Shown: positions 1 to 9,219, counted from the stretch's first letter. The stretch is DNA of 64,000 nucleotides from an uncultured Shimia sp. (GCF_913054185.1 NZ_CAJXIV010000009.1:1-64000), one strand, 5' to 3'. A program made the numbers and translations. The notes: generated by a model from the sequence alone, not told the origin.

Positions 1-245
1 TGCCAGGGGCCCTGCCCGGCATCTTGTCTGGCCTGCGCATCAGCCTCGCGATTGCGATCATCCTGCTTGTCGCCGCTGAAATGCTGGGCGCGCAATACGG
101 CATTGGCGCGTATATTCTTGAAGCCGGCTCGCTGTATGATCTGGAGCGGCTGTTTGCGGGCGTTGTGATCCTGTCGCTGCTTGGCGTGATTGTCAGCACG
201 GTCATCAGCGTCATCGAACGGCGCATGCTTGGTTGGCGCACCTGA
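1..245 (+). CDS. ABC transporter permease, 3' end only
   Basis: The frame is open from the window edge (P-G-A-L-P-G-I-L-S-G-L-R) to a TGA stop at 243-245. The start of the visible peptide, LPGILSGLRISLAIA, is the inner-membrane permease motif of nitrate/sulfonate/taurine-type (SsuC/TauC-like) importers, and two hydrophobic segments follow, as expected for the last two membrane helices. Only about the last 80 residues are present, so the substrate cannot be given. The other genes of the importer must lie to the left, outside the window. The track ORF at 24 starts at an internal TTG and is not a real start. Confidence 0.85.
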   Translation, partial: PGALPGILSGLRISLAIAIILLVAAEMLGAQYGIGAYILEAGSLYDLERLFAGVVILSLLGVIVSTVISVIERRMLGWRT

Positions 246-342
246 ACATGAAGTCAAATGTCGGTGCGGCAGGCATCTATGCCTGAAGGAGAGCTGCGGT
301 TAGGCAGGTTTTTCTATCAAGCTTTTGCAGGCAAACGACACG

Positions 343-368
343 GGATCAGACGCCGAGGCGCCTGATCC
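343..368. terminator. Hairpin between convergent genes
   Basis: GGATCAG and CTGATCC pair around an inner CGCC/GGCG stem with one mismatch and a 2-base loop. It sits just 3' of the minus-strand hydrolase stop and 100 bases after the permease stop. There is no clear T tract on either side, so it may be a weak or Rho-assisted terminator. Confidence 0.45.
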
Positions 369-375
369 GCGTTGC

Positions 376-873
376 TTACCAAGTTGAGTCAGGGTCAACT
401 TTGAACAGATGTTCCATGAATACCCGCGTGACAGCCTGGAGCTGATCGCTGCGGGCGTGGTCGCGCTGCAACTCAGCCGGCACAACATTCCATGTGATGG
501 GCTCAACACCCGCTTCGATCATCGGATCATATCCGTTCAGGCCGACGGCGACGTGGCTGAAAATGATCGGAATGTCAAAGATCACAGCGGTTTTGATCAG
601 CCCGGTTGTGTTGTTGACCAATTCCTCGTGGTCAATGTTTCTGACCCCCATCAGGATCGGTGGCTGATAATCGATCAAGATCAAGGCCGCGTTGCTCGGT
701 GACAAAAATGGATCTTCATCCGCCGCGCGCACCGGAGTGCCCTGATACCCGTCGGGGTAACTGGCAACGCCATTGATAGTTTTGATTGCCGGTGCCTCGG
801 CCAACGCTGGTAAGGTCGCTGCAGCCAGTGTCAGACTGAGCGCCGCGACAAGGGGTTTAAAAACTGTGGTCAT
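376..873 (-). pseudogene. Secreted isochorismatase-family cysteine hydrolase with internal deletion
   Basis: The start is the ATG at 871-873 (MTTVFKPL), preceded by AAGGAAAA, and not the longer track start. A typical signal peptide (LVAALSLTLAAATLPALA) leads into the isochorismatase-like fold: SNAALILIDYQPP holds the first catalytic Asp and MGVRNIDHEELVNN follows. After NGYDP the sequence jumps straight to IEAGVEPITWNVVPAEL, which in this family is the C-terminal helix. By recollection of full-length relatives about 85-100 residues are missing, including the catalytic Lys and the nucleophilic Cys; no Cys is left in the mature part. The reading frame is intact, so a truncated protein could still be made, but it should be inactive. 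It lies 25 bases downstream of the VOC gene and was probably co-transcribed with it. Confidence 0.75.
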
Positions 874-898
874 CGAATTTTTCCTTTTTGGGAACAGG

Positions 899-1330
899 TT
901 AGCCGTGCACGTGTTCGGCGATAAGTTGGGCAACGGACGGTCCGGGACCAACAAGCTCCAGTACGTTGCGATCGGGGTCTCGGATGAAGATGGTCTTGGT
1001 GCCGCGAAACTCGCGACGCCCAGTGATCGTGATGTCATTGCCAGTGACAAAGGCTTCGGTTGCTTCCGCGTCTTTCACCTTCAGCGCCAAATGCGTGATG
1101 CCGGGATATCTCGCTTTCTCGTCCATCAAGACATTTTCACCAGCCTTGGCTGTGGCTGGGCCAAGCAGGTTGATGTTGATTCCTGACGGATGCAGCATCA
1201 CCAGCGGATGCCCCTGATCGAAGCCACCGTCAGCTATGAGCTCAAATCCCAGAAGTTCGTAGAACGCCACGGTTGTGTCTCGGTCGCTGATGCGAATTCC
1301 GATGTGGTCGAAAGTGCTGATCTCAATCAT
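899..1330 (-). CDS. VOC / glyoxalase-bleomycin resistance family protein
   Basis: The protein has 143 residues and the start MIEISTFDHIGIRISD is fixed by AAGGAGA nine bases upstream; the longer track ORF is an artefact. Two babbab modules are visible: HIGIRISDRDTTVAFYELLGF opens the first and ITHLALKVKDAEATEAFV the second, with the closing FIRDPDRNVLELVGP motif. His-10, His-88-region and the Glu of LEL fit the metal ligands of glyoxalase I-type and dioxygenase members. The exact reaction is not determinable. The divergent LysR gene 86 bases away is the obvious regulator, and the truncated hydrolase downstream shares the transcript. Confidence 0.85.
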   Translation of the reverse strand: MIEISTFDHIGIRISDRDTTVAFYELLGFELIADGGFDQGHPLVMLHPSGININLLGPATAKAGENVLMDEKARYPGITHLALKVKDAEATEAFVTGNDITITGRREFRGTKTIFIRDPDRNVLELVGPGPSVAQLIAEHVHG

Positions 1331-1416
1331 TGGCTTATGTCTCCTTGCGCTTGCAAAGAAGGTAGCCATGCCTGTAACTGATATTAATCCCTCAATCAGA
1401 ACAGTATTTATTCCAT

Positions 1417-2328
1417 ATGGATCGCAATAGAGACCTCTTTGACGGCATGTATCTGTTCTACTCGGTGGTTGAGCAGAACGGGCTGAGCGCCGCTGCACGT
1501 GTGTTGGGCCACACTCCAAGCCACGTCAGCAAAGAGTTGGCCCGACTCGAAAACCGCCTGGGAACCCGGCTGCTCAATCGCACAACCCGCAAGATCAGCC
1601 TGACCGAAACGGGGCGCACTTACTTTGAAAACGCCCGGCGGATGATCGAAGACACACGCGCCGTCGAAGGCAGGCTCAACGCCCTTGGCGATCGGCCTTA
1701 TGGTGAACTGCGGATGAGTGTGCCGGTGGTTTTTGCCCACGGATGCCTGAATTCTTGGCTTCCGGAATTTCTGGAACGCTATCCGGACATGACACTCAAT
1801 ATCGATATCTCTGAACGCCGAGCGGATCTCATTGAAGAAGGCATCGACCTGCTGGTCCGGATTGGCGAATTGCCGCCGTCCGACTTCATTGCGCGCGAGT
1901 TGTTCAAAACAAATGGCGTGACCGTGGCCGCTCCCAGCTACTTGAAGCGCCGGGGCATTCCTCTCCACCCAAGCGCACTTGTGGATCATGACCTGATCGA
2001 TTTTTCATATCGCGGTGCGACGCAACACTGGATGTACCATGAAAGTGAACATGCCAAGCTTTCGGTGCCAATCGCTCCAATTGTACGTTGCAATGACGCC
2101 CAAACAGAAAAGGCTCTGGCTGTCGCCGGGCGCGGGATCACTCGGCTGCCTCACCTGTCTTGTCAGGCAGAACTTGAGGCCGGGTCTCTTGTGACTGTGC
2201 TTTCGGATTTTGCCCCGCCGCCTTCAGGTGTGCACGCCATATACGCAAGCAAAGACAACCTCGCGCCAAAAACCCGCGCCATGATCGACTTTCTTGTCGA
2301 GAAAAGTCGGGACGCAATGCAGCTTTAG
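1417..2328 (+). CDS. LysR family transcriptional regulator
   Basis: The protein has 303 residues, the usual LysR length. An N-terminal winged helix-turn-helix (residues about 5-65, FYSVVEQNGLSAAARVLGHT, then SHVSKELARLENRLGTRLLNRTTR) is followed by the substrate-binding domain (ELRMSVPVVFAHGCL, then the LIEEGIDLLVRIG motif). The wording LVRIGELPPSDFIARELF is characteristic of the large LysR subgroup related to AaeR/DsdC. It is transcribed away from the VOC and hydrolase genes, the standard arrangement for a LysR protein controlling its neighbour. No inducer can be inferred. Confidence 0.93.
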   Translation: MDRNRDLFDGMYLFYSVVEQNGLSAAARVLGHTPSHVSKELARLENRLGTRLLNRTTRKISLTETGRTYFENARRMIEDTRAVEGRLNALGDRPYGELRMSVPVVFAHGCLNSWLPEFLERYPDMTLNIDISERRADLIEEGIDLLVRIGELPPSDFIARELFKTNGVTVAAPSYLKRRGIPLHPSALVDHDLIDFSYRGATQHWMYHESEHAKLSVPIAPIVRCNDAQTEKALAVAGRGITRLPHLSCQAELEAGSLVTVLSDFAPPPSGVHAIYASKDNLAPKTRAMIDFLVEKSRDAMQL

Positions 2329-2343
2329 CCTCGCGCAGCCGAG

Positions 2344-3221
2344 CTACTCTAAGGAGGCTGTGGTCTGCGCTTTCTGCTTGGACATTCCTCTACATGAAAC
2401 CGCGCAAAGGTTCTCCCCCACACTGATGACCGCAGATCGGGGTGGGTCAGCACCCATCCGATGCGAAAACACAATGCCAGAGCCCGGGACGCGCATAATT
2501 CCGTCAAGAGCATCGACAAAAAAGCACCGCGAGGCACCCATTCTTTCGCGGCATGCACCTAATCGAACATGTTAGAGATTTGAAGCGTCACCTCCGCAGT
2601 TGAAGTTGGGCCGTGTTTGATCCAATTGTTGCCGGGATCGTTGAAAACACGCCCGATCCAATCGCCAACGGTCCGTCACTATTCAAAAGCAGGATTAGCA
2701 AAAAAATTCGGCGCGGCATGGGCAACTTTGTTAAAATCTGGCAGCCGCCGGCCCACCAAATTGTCGCGTGGATCAAGCTGGGACCGAAAAGCAACGTCAG
2801 CCACACCCTTCATCAGGCCTTCGCTCGAAACGCTTAAATGTAGTATGTTCTCAATACCCGGATATTGTCGGGAAAGTTCCACCAGAGGTGCATCAGCATA
2901 TACTAGGATAACAGTGGTGGTGACGTCACGCGCACCTGCCCCGCCCACATGGTGCCCAGGCTGTCCGCCTCACGTTGCAGATCAAGGCCCTCGCCTTCGA
3001 CCTTCTCTGCCTTAGCCAAGATTCGACCTGCCATCGCGCCCTTGCCAACCGCCCATTGCGTAACCGGGTGAACAGCACGGCCACAAAACTGATTTCCAAA
3101 TCAGTCAGGTGGCGGGACACGGTTGAGTGACTCATCCCAAGCTCACCAATGGCCGCCGTATAAACTTGCCTCCAAACAACGCCAGAACAACTTTGATGTC
3201 ATTCCATTCCAACTTGGCCAT
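2344..3221 (-). pseudogene. Decayed LysR family regulator
   Basis: On the minus strand, pieces of one LysR protein appear in the right order but in different frames. MAKLEWNDIKVVLALF begins at 3221; ELGMSHSTVSRHLTDLE (helix-turn-helix) follows in another frame; then KVEGEGLDLQREADSLG and WAGQVRVTSPPLL; then GLMKGVADVAFRSQLDP and NLVGRRLPDFNKVAHA from the ligand-binding domain; and IGWVLTHPDLRSS near the end. The span of 878 bases equals one full LysR gene, so this is in-place decay by frameshifts and stops, not a fragment. No single ORF covers it, and the track splits it into several short ORFs (2349, 2679, 2926). Confidence 0.8.
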
Positions 3222-3335
3222 GTGTTGTCTTTCCAAATGGCGGGGTGATTATTGCCCCGGAACCCCCAATTACCAAAATTCCCATTCACTTTTCATGAAC
3301 TTAAGTCAGGGGCACACAGGAGTTGGGCACCGCAC

Positions 3336-3964
3336 ATGACACGCAAAATGAACCGGACTGAGCTTAACGAGACCATTCACGCCTCAAGAGCGCGGGTGTG
3401 AGATGTGCTGTTTTCACAATAGGGCGACATCCATGTACACAACCCAACCATGGTGACCTCACATTACCTACGCGACGGCACAAGGGGCGCCTTGAACGCT
3501 GTCCGACATTGCAAGTTCCGCGAAAAATTGTTCCTCGATGAAGAGATCCCCGAAGTGAACGGCACCAACAGCTTCGCGATGGATGTGATTTCACACAACC
3601 TTCCGTTGGTGAATGACATATCGACAATTTATGAGATGACAGCCGCGGGAAAACGCGCTGCCTTACTTAACGACCTGACATTTCTGGCAATTCCACCAAC
3701 GCGGGACAAGACAATGTATCTGCTGTCGGGCGGGCACCTTTTTCAATCGATGGATGAGGTGATTACGCGAGAGACCGACGTGCGGTTATCCCGTCGGCCG
3801 ACACAGACCGAGTTGCAGATCCAGCCTTTGCACAGCAGGTGACGCAGGACAGTCCAAACTTATGGTGGAAAATCGATCATGCTCCGCCCCTGGCGAGCTG
3901 CGGATGACGCAATGCTCACATCGCCGTTCACCAATCCAGAAGAGGTTCGGGCCCGGTTCAGCAG
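3336..3964 (+). pseudogene. Unidentified broken gene divergent from the LysR pseudogene
   Basis: An ATG at 3336 opens MTRKMNRTELNETIHASRARV and hits a stop; the 130-residue ORF at 3450-3842 follows (HYLRDGTRGALNAVRHCKF, then YLLSGGHLFQSMDEV); and a further frame gives DPAFAQQVTQDSPNLWWKID before a stop at about 3907, with a last open piece SPFTNPEEVRARFSS. The pieces line up as one gene of about 200 codons carrying an early stop and at least one frameshift. I do not recognise the family. Being divergent from the decayed LysR gene, it was plausibly its target. The 130-residue ORF could alternatively be a short real gene. Confidence 0.45.
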
Positions 3965-3980
3965 TTCAGCATGATAACTT

Positions 3981-6900
3981 TCAAATCACATTGGTTGTCA
4001 CTTCAAACTTGTCTTTTATCATATCCTGCCACAACAGCGCCCCTTGGGCCGCCGCAATGTACCAAGCCTCTTGAGCGGTTTCCAAAGCTCTTGGGGTGTC
4101 ACCACGAGCCTCCTGACACAACGCCCGCGACAACATAAGTGGCGCACGGCTCTGGTTTTCGCCGGTTAGCAGCAATTGACCAAGATGGGTTTCAACCAAT
4201 TTTTCAGCCTGATCTATCTGACCTATGGCCACCATGTCCTGTGCGAGATAGCTGGCAAAATGCGATTGCCAACATGAGAATCCTGTAGCCGCCCAAAATT
4301 CGAGCCCGCCTTGCATCTGCTCCACGCCTTGCCGCAAATCCCCCCGACGGGCTTTGGCCCAACCTTGTACAAATTGGGACATGGCCTGGAATTCAGGAAA
4401 CCCTTGACGGGTTGCAAAACCCAGACTTGCCGCGCTGAATTCCTCCGCTCCGTCCACATCGTTGCGCAGCATGGCCATATTAAACCGTGCCAAAAGGCCA
4501 AAGCCGCGCCCATGCGGAAATCCCATTGCCTCTCCCAGCAGAGCCGACGTCTCTGCCGCCTCGCGCGCAAGGTCAAAATTGCCCAATACTGAATGGGTCA
4601 GGCCAAGATAGAAGTGGGAAAAAACGCCAAACTCCTTGAGAAACAACGCGTACAAATCGTGATGCAAATCAGGATTGTGGCGCGCTATTGTGTTGCTCAG
4701 CGTCTGCCGTGCTATGTCATTGCGTCCCTGATGCCATGCAATCAAGCCCCGCATCGTGTTGGCTGCCATGTAAGCCGCGTCAGAGGCGTCCTGTTCATTA
4801 ATCAACGCAATGGCATCCGCAATTGTCATCGCGCGATCCAACCGAGCCGTTGCCCAGGAATGCAGCGCTGTGTTGTAAATCACGGGCACCATGGTGGCGT
4901 GCAAGCCAAGCTTGTCCACCAAGACCATGGCGCGCTCTTGTGTGGCACCAAAGGCAGGATTACCCGGTCCGCCGGTCACCATCTGGGTTGGACCGCGCAC
5001 AGCACATAGTTGGAGCTCCATACGGTCGCGTTCTTCCCCCTCCGGTAAGGCATCAATACAGGCTAAGCCAGCCTCAAGGTGGCTCATCGCCTCAAACGCC
5101 GCGCCACGACCCGCCGCAGCAAGTGCTGCCTGCATGTAACGCATGATTGCTTCTTCATGGCGATGTGCACGGGCCAGATGATTGGCCAAAACGTGATCTG
5201 CCACCGATATACGCGCACTATCGCCAAGGAATGCATCCGCAATGTCGTTGTGCAATTGTCTTCGCCGCTCCGATGACATCACGCCATAAATCGCGTCCTG
5301 CACCAACGCATGGCTGAACATCAAACGGCTGCTGTCTTCGGTTTTCGAATGCGGCCGCTCCGCCAACGTCCCTGCAATCAGGTCTTCCGACAAACGGGAG
5401 GCGGCCTCGTTTGATAAATTGGCGATTGAGATCGCAAACGCGGGATCAAAACTGCGCCCAAGAGCAGATCCAACGGTGGCCAACAATCGCGCTTCTGCGG
5501 GCAACTGATCCAGTTTGCTCTGCACCAAAGCCGCCAAGCTGAGTGGAATTTTCCAATCCTCACCACGACCTGACCGCGCCAGCATGTCCGCGTATTCTTC
5601 TAGGAATAACGGCACGCCATCCGACTTTGCGATGATTTCGTCAATCTGCTCATCGCGTAAATCCGCGGAACCAAGGCTTTGACGCGCCAGTTCACGGGAG
5701 TCTTGATCTGACAACCGATTCAACTTCAGCAAGGTTTCACAATTGGGCGCGCCTTCACCAAACGGCGGTTCAGGGCGCGTTGTCAGAACTATGAGTGCGG
5801 CGTGATCTGCCACCTTTCCCGCAAGGATCTCCACCAACATCGCTGAGGTTGGGTCGATCCAATGCGCGTCCTCAAACTCGACGATGACAATGTCGCGCCC
5901 TGCGCCGGAGGCAAAGATCTTATCCGCCAACGTCGACAGCGCACGCCCCCGTCGCAACGGCACAGACTCCGTCTGATCAACCTCAGTTTCCGCCCCCAAT
6001 GGCGACAGCAAATCCAGGAGTGAGTTCAGCTCCACGTCCGAACATCCCCAAACCTTTGAAAACAAGCGTTTGAGCTTTTTGTGGCGCTGCGCGTCCGCGT
6101 CATGAGCCCCCGTGCCCGCGATCCACTCAAGAAAGGTGGAAACCGGATACAGCGGCGTACCGCGATGCTCAGGCGAACATTGCAAAACAAAACTCGCCGC
6201 ACGCTTTATCCTATCCTGCGCCAGAAAGGCTCGCGATAGCCGAGATTTCCCAAGGCCGGCTTCTGCGCTGATCACAACCCCGCTTCCGGCCCCGTGCGCG
6301 GCTTTGGCATAACAACTGTTGAGTACATCCATTTCAACAGCACGCCCAACGAGACCACCCAACTTGCGCCCCCGCAGTGCCTCAAATCGAGTGAGTAAGC
6401 CTGTACGACGGCGCTCAACTCTATAGGCTGGCTGCGGGTCCTTGAAACCCTTGAGGGTCTGAGGCCCCAGATCGCGCGCGTGAAAAAACGCACCCACAAG
6501 CGATTGTGTATCATGGCAAATCACAATCTCCCCAGCCTCTGCGAGGGCTTCTAGCCGGGCCGCTTTATTGATCGCACTGCCCACCGCATTGGCCCCAAAA
6601 TCATCGCCATCAGAGCGGATCATCACGTTGCCCGAGGCGATACCGATCCGAGTTTCCATGGCCGTTGCACCGCCCGCGTCTGTCAGAGCCGCGCAAATGT
6701 CCAACGCGGCGGCAACCGTTCGAATGGCATCGTCTTCCATCGCAGAAGGAAAACCAAAGTAACAAATGATGCCATCACCCTGATATTGTGCAACAACCCC
6801 TCCATGTGCGCGGATGGTGTCGTTGCAAATTGTGTGAAATCGCCGGATCAACTGCGCATAACCTTCCGCGCCAAACTCCTCGATCCGCTCCGTGGATCCC

Positions 6901-7007
6901 ACAAGGTCTGCAAACAGAACAGACACGCTCCGGTGTTCGGAGGCCCCACTTGTCTGAGGATTGCCGCCACGCGTGTCAGAAACGCCGGTTTCTACATCAG
7001 TGGACAC
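3981..7007 (-). CDS. Class III nucleotide cyclase with AAA ATPase and TPR-like C terminus
   Basis: I place the start at the GTG at 7005-7007 (VSTDVETG), eight bases after GGAG and overlapping the stop of the upstream gene by 11 bases, giving 1008 residues; the track start runs far into that gene. The N-terminal cyclase domain (about 25-195) has both metal Asp sites, VLFADLVGST and QYQGDGIICYFG, and the SAINKAARLE motif with the transition-state Asn and Arg. Next is an AAA-type ATPase (Walker A AEAGLGKSRL, Walker B VIVEFEDAHW). The last 450 residues are helical repeats of the tetratricopeptide kind. This is the adenylate cyclase/ATPase/TPR architecture common in alphaproteobacteria. It is cytoplasmic, and the signal sensed is unknown. 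Confidence 0.85.
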   Translation of the reverse strand: MSTDVETGVSDTRGGNPQTSGASEHRSVSVLFADLVGSTERIEEFGAEGYAQLIRRFHTICNDTIRAHGGVVAQYQGDGIICYFGFPSAMEDDAIRTVAAALDICAALTDAGGATAMETRIGIASGNVMIRSDGDDFGANAVGSAINKAARLEALAEAGEIVICHDTQSLVGAFFHARDLGPQTLKGFKDPQPAYRVERRRTGLLTRFEALRGRKLGGLVGRAVEMDVLNSCYAKAAHGAGSGVVISAEAGLGKSRLSRAFLAQDRIKRAASFVLQCSPEHRGTPLYPVSTFLEWIAGTGAHDADAQRHKKLKRLFSKVWGCSDVELNSLLDLLSPLGAETEVDQTESVPLRRGRALSTLADKIFASGAGRDIVIVEFEDAHWIDPTSAMLVEILAGKVADHAALIVLTTRPEPPFGEGAPNCETLLKLNRLSDQDSRELARQSLGSADLRDEQIDEIIAKSDGVPLFLEEYADMLARSGRGEDWKIPLSLAALVQSKLDQLPAEARLLATVGSALGRSFDPAFAISIANLSNEAASRLSEDLIAGTLAERPHSKTEDSSRLMFSHALVQDAIYGVMSSERRRQLHNDIADAFLGDSARISVADHVLANHLARAHRHEEAIMRYMQAALAAAGRGAAFEAMSHLEAGLACIDALPEGEERDRMELQLCAVRGPTQMVTGGPGNPAFGATQERAMVLVDKLGLHATMVPVIYNTALHSWATARLDRAMTIADAIALINEQDASDAAYMAANTMRGLIAWHQGRNDIARQTLSNTIARHNPDLHHDLYALFLKEFGVFSHFYLGLTHSVLGNFDLAREAAETSALLGEAMGFPHGRGFGLLARFNMAMLRNDVDGAEEFSAASLGFATRQGFPEFQAMSQFVQGWAKARRGDLRQGVEQMQGGLEFWAATGFSCWQSHFASYLAQDMVAIGQIDQAEKLVETHLGQLLLTGENQSRAPLMLSRALCQEARGDTPRALETAQEAWYIAAAQGALLWQDMIKDKFEVTTNVI

Positions 7008-8394
7008 TGAAACGCTCCAAAGCACGCACAGGTTTGCCTGACACATGCGGCGTTGCGCCCAACGCAAACATGATCGCCATGTCATAGTCCGTAGCAACCG
7101 GGCCGCGCCCGCCACTTTGGGCTGTGTCGCCCGGTCGGTTCTCAAACCATTGCGCCCATTGTACGGACCCCGGTTCATACAGCAGAAACGGCTCGCCATT
7201 TGGCGGAAAACTGCTGTTCGGAGAGGGATAAAGATTGACCGTAAAGGGGTACTCACCAGCGCCATGGCAACTCATGCAAGACGATGCCCCTAAGTTCTTG
7301 TCCCCCATATGGGTCCCGCGCGCCGTGATCACCCCTTGGCGGGTGGCCACATCCATAGGCCCAGCCATGCGCCCCCCCCAGCCCAGTGTGTCTTCTGTAA
7401 ATGCAGGTTTATCGGGATTGACCCATGTTTCCGTGAGCCGGGCATTTGCTGGCAGCCCTTTGGGGTCTCGGTTGAACTGCGGGTCGTTGCCCCACATCGC
7501 CCCCAACGGCACAAACCGATCCCATACCGTCGGCCCATCAGCAGCGGCATCATAAACAAAGGCCATAAACACCCAGCCAGTGACGGGAGATGCCACGCGG
7601 TCTTTCACTTTGATCGACATTTGCAGCGGATGCGCCTCTACCACTTTCGGAACCGGGTTGGCTTTTTTGGTGGCCTGATCCAACGTGGAAGGCCGGAAAA
7701 CCTGCCATGTGGCTGCCCCGTCCAAAACGGAGGGCCATTGCGAAATCGCCGGCGTTGTTGCCTCTGCCTTGATCACAATCGAGCCTTCTGGGAAAGACAG
7801 CGCCGAAAGATCGGCGTCGTACAAATCAGCCCAAACCGACCCAAGCATCGAGGCTGCGCGCGCGTCATAGTAGATCACCGCATGGTTCTGCACATATTGG
7901 CTTGTAGGTTGGTGCGGGGCACCAAACGACGTCGCATGAATGATTTGCCCCGTATAGGTATTCATCAGCGCTTCCCGTCCGCCTGTTGGCGCGTTTGAGC
8001 CCCCAGACCAAACCAGATCGTACCAACCAGCAGCTTTAGGGTCCCACGACGTTGGCTCATTGATAATCGTTGAAAAACTCGGCGTGATGTACTCTTTCAA
8101 AAGCAGCATGTAGTCCTGCGCAGTTTCGACCGTCAGCGGTTGTTGCAATGCCCCGCCAGCCGGAAACCGCGCATCAGGCAATGTGTCCGGGTAATCCAAA
8201 TTGGCGGCGACAAAAGGACCGGCGTAATCCGAAGCGTCAGGATAGAACCCATTGTTGGATGTTAACGGGTCGCCAAACGCGCCAAAACTGCTGAGAAAAA
8301 CAAGTGAGGAAGCCGCTACAATCGCCCGCGGTAAGTGATTGGGAGCGTGCAGCAAAATGGAAAATAAGCTCATGGAATCCTGCTCCTTGAACAA
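6997..8394 (-). CDS. Secreted single c-heme protein of unknown function
   Basis: The protein has 465 residues, beginning with MFKEQDSMSLFSILL or the second Met, and a signal-like hydrophobic stretch (AIVAASSLVFLSSFGAFG). The body is a long beta-rich region without a fold I can name. Near the C terminus one CMSCHG (CxxCH) heme-attachment site appears, followed by a short tail, so it should be exported and carry one c-type heme. It ends inside the start of the cyclase gene (11-base overlap), which points to a coupled pair: a periplasmic redox or ligand sensor or enzyme with a cytoplasmic second-messenger enzyme. It is not a standard cytochrome c domain; only the binding motif is clear. Confidence 0.75.
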   Translation of the reverse strand: MFKEQDSMSLFSILLHAPNHLPRAIVAASSLVFLSSFGAFGDPLTSNNGFYPDASDYAGPFVAANLDYPDTLPDARFPAGGALQQPLTVETAQDYMLLLKEYITPSFSTIINEPTSWDPKAAGWYDLVWSGGSNAPTGGREALMNTYTGQIIHATSFGAPHQPTSQYVQNHAVIYYDARAASMLGSVWADLYDADLSALSFPEGSIVIKAEATTPAISQWPSVLDGAATWQVFRPSTLDQATKKANPVPKVVEAHPLQMSIKVKDRVASPVTGWVFMAFVYDAAADGPTVWDRFVPLGAMWGNDPQFNRDPKGLPANARLTETWVNPDKPAFTEDTLGWGGRMAGPMDVATRQGVITARGTHMGDKNLGASSCMSCHGAGEYPFTVNLYPSPNSSFPPNGEPFLLYEPGSVQWAQWFENRPGDTAQSGGRGPVATDYDMAIMFALGATPHVSGKPVRALERFSVH

Positions 8395-8928
8395 GACAAA
8401 AATGACAAATGCGATACTAAGATTTTATTAGAATTGATCTATTCACTGTGACCGCCACACGCGAATTCGTCAATAAAATAAGGCTTTTCACGCATTTGCC
8501 GATCAAACCGGATTGCGATCCCCCTTAGGTTGTTGGCTTACCTTAAGTCTGTCACACCCCCTGGTTTGCGGATCAACCTCATGTGGGACCTGCCCTCCTT
8601 TTGTGATCAAGCCTTCCCGAGATCAAATCACCTGGCAGCATCGCCCGGTAGACAAAGCGCCAATTGCCTCCAGGGCATCAACGCAAAGATCACCAGTAGG
8701 AAGGATGGCGGGATCAACACACCCAACGTTCCGTCGCTAAGGCATGGCGCTACATCACAGGCCTCGTGCGTATTGGCGTCGCCGCACAAGGTGCGACCAA
8801 TGGATTGCATCAACTGGGGCCATTGGCGTTGAGTTTGGGATTAACGGAGATTTGGAGAAGCGCCGCGGTGTCACGCAGGCCTGATTATTTCCGTATCTGC
8901 CAACGCTCCCAAAGGAATGGGATGTATC
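8395..8928. other. Gene-free stretch with remnants
   Basis: About 530 bases lie between the heme-protein start and the ABM stop. No ORF here looks like a gene. The only recognisable content is the TRAP-permease fragment listed at 8628-8813. The part next to 8394 is AT-rich and probably holds the promoter of the heme-protein/cyclase pair. Confidence 0.6.
8628..8813 (-). pseudogene. Fragment of a TRAP transporter large permease (DctM-like)
   Basis: The peptide SDGTLGVLIPPSFLLVIFAL matches the very conserved GTLG-LIPPS helix-turn of TRAP large permeases. Upstream residues and everything after about ten further residues do not fit, and stops interrupt all frames on both sides. It is a short relic of a lost TRAP system, not a gene. 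Confidence 0.55.
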
Positions 8929-9219
8929 CTAACGAACAAGCCGAAACTTTCGGGCAGACAAGCGACCAATGTTGGGCAAAACATCAAACTTGAAGGCGCG
9001 AAACACATCCGTCTCCAGGTGCTGCCGCCAGTGCATCTCCGATTGCCACACTTCATAAATCAGCCACGTTCCAATGGCGCCTTCCTCCTCACAAAGGCTG
9101 TATTGCACACACCCAGCCTCTGCGCGTGATGCTTTGGCCAACACATCAAGCTCCGCCGCCATGGTCTCCTCGTGACCGTCACCAGCCTCCACCTCAGCAA
9201 CAACCACAAATACAGGCAT
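8929..9219 (-). CDS. Antibiotic biosynthesis monooxygenase (ABM) domain protein, YgiN-like
   Basis: The protein has 96 residues, the length of a single ferredoxin-like ABM domain. MPVFVVVAEVEAGDGHEE, then SRAEAGCVQYSL and WLIYEVWQSEMHWRQH are the usual blocks, including the E-x-W-x-S strand and the following helix. Members act as small quinol or polyketide monooxygenases or as heme-degrading enzymes; the active His near W-R-Q-H fits but does not decide. It starts directly after the stop of the GMC oxidoreductase (adjacent bases) and is the last gene of the long sugar operon. Confidence 0.85.
   Translation of the reverse strand: MPVFVVVAEVEAGDGHEETMAAELDVLAKASRAEAGCVQYSLCEEEGAIGTWLIYEVWQSEMHWRQHLETDVFRAFKFDVLPNIGRLSARKFRLVR

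Noticed and set aside
4223-6514. Several 60-140 residue ORFs inside the cyclase gene
   Set aside because: All are shadows in other frames of the 1008-residue cyclase/ATPase.
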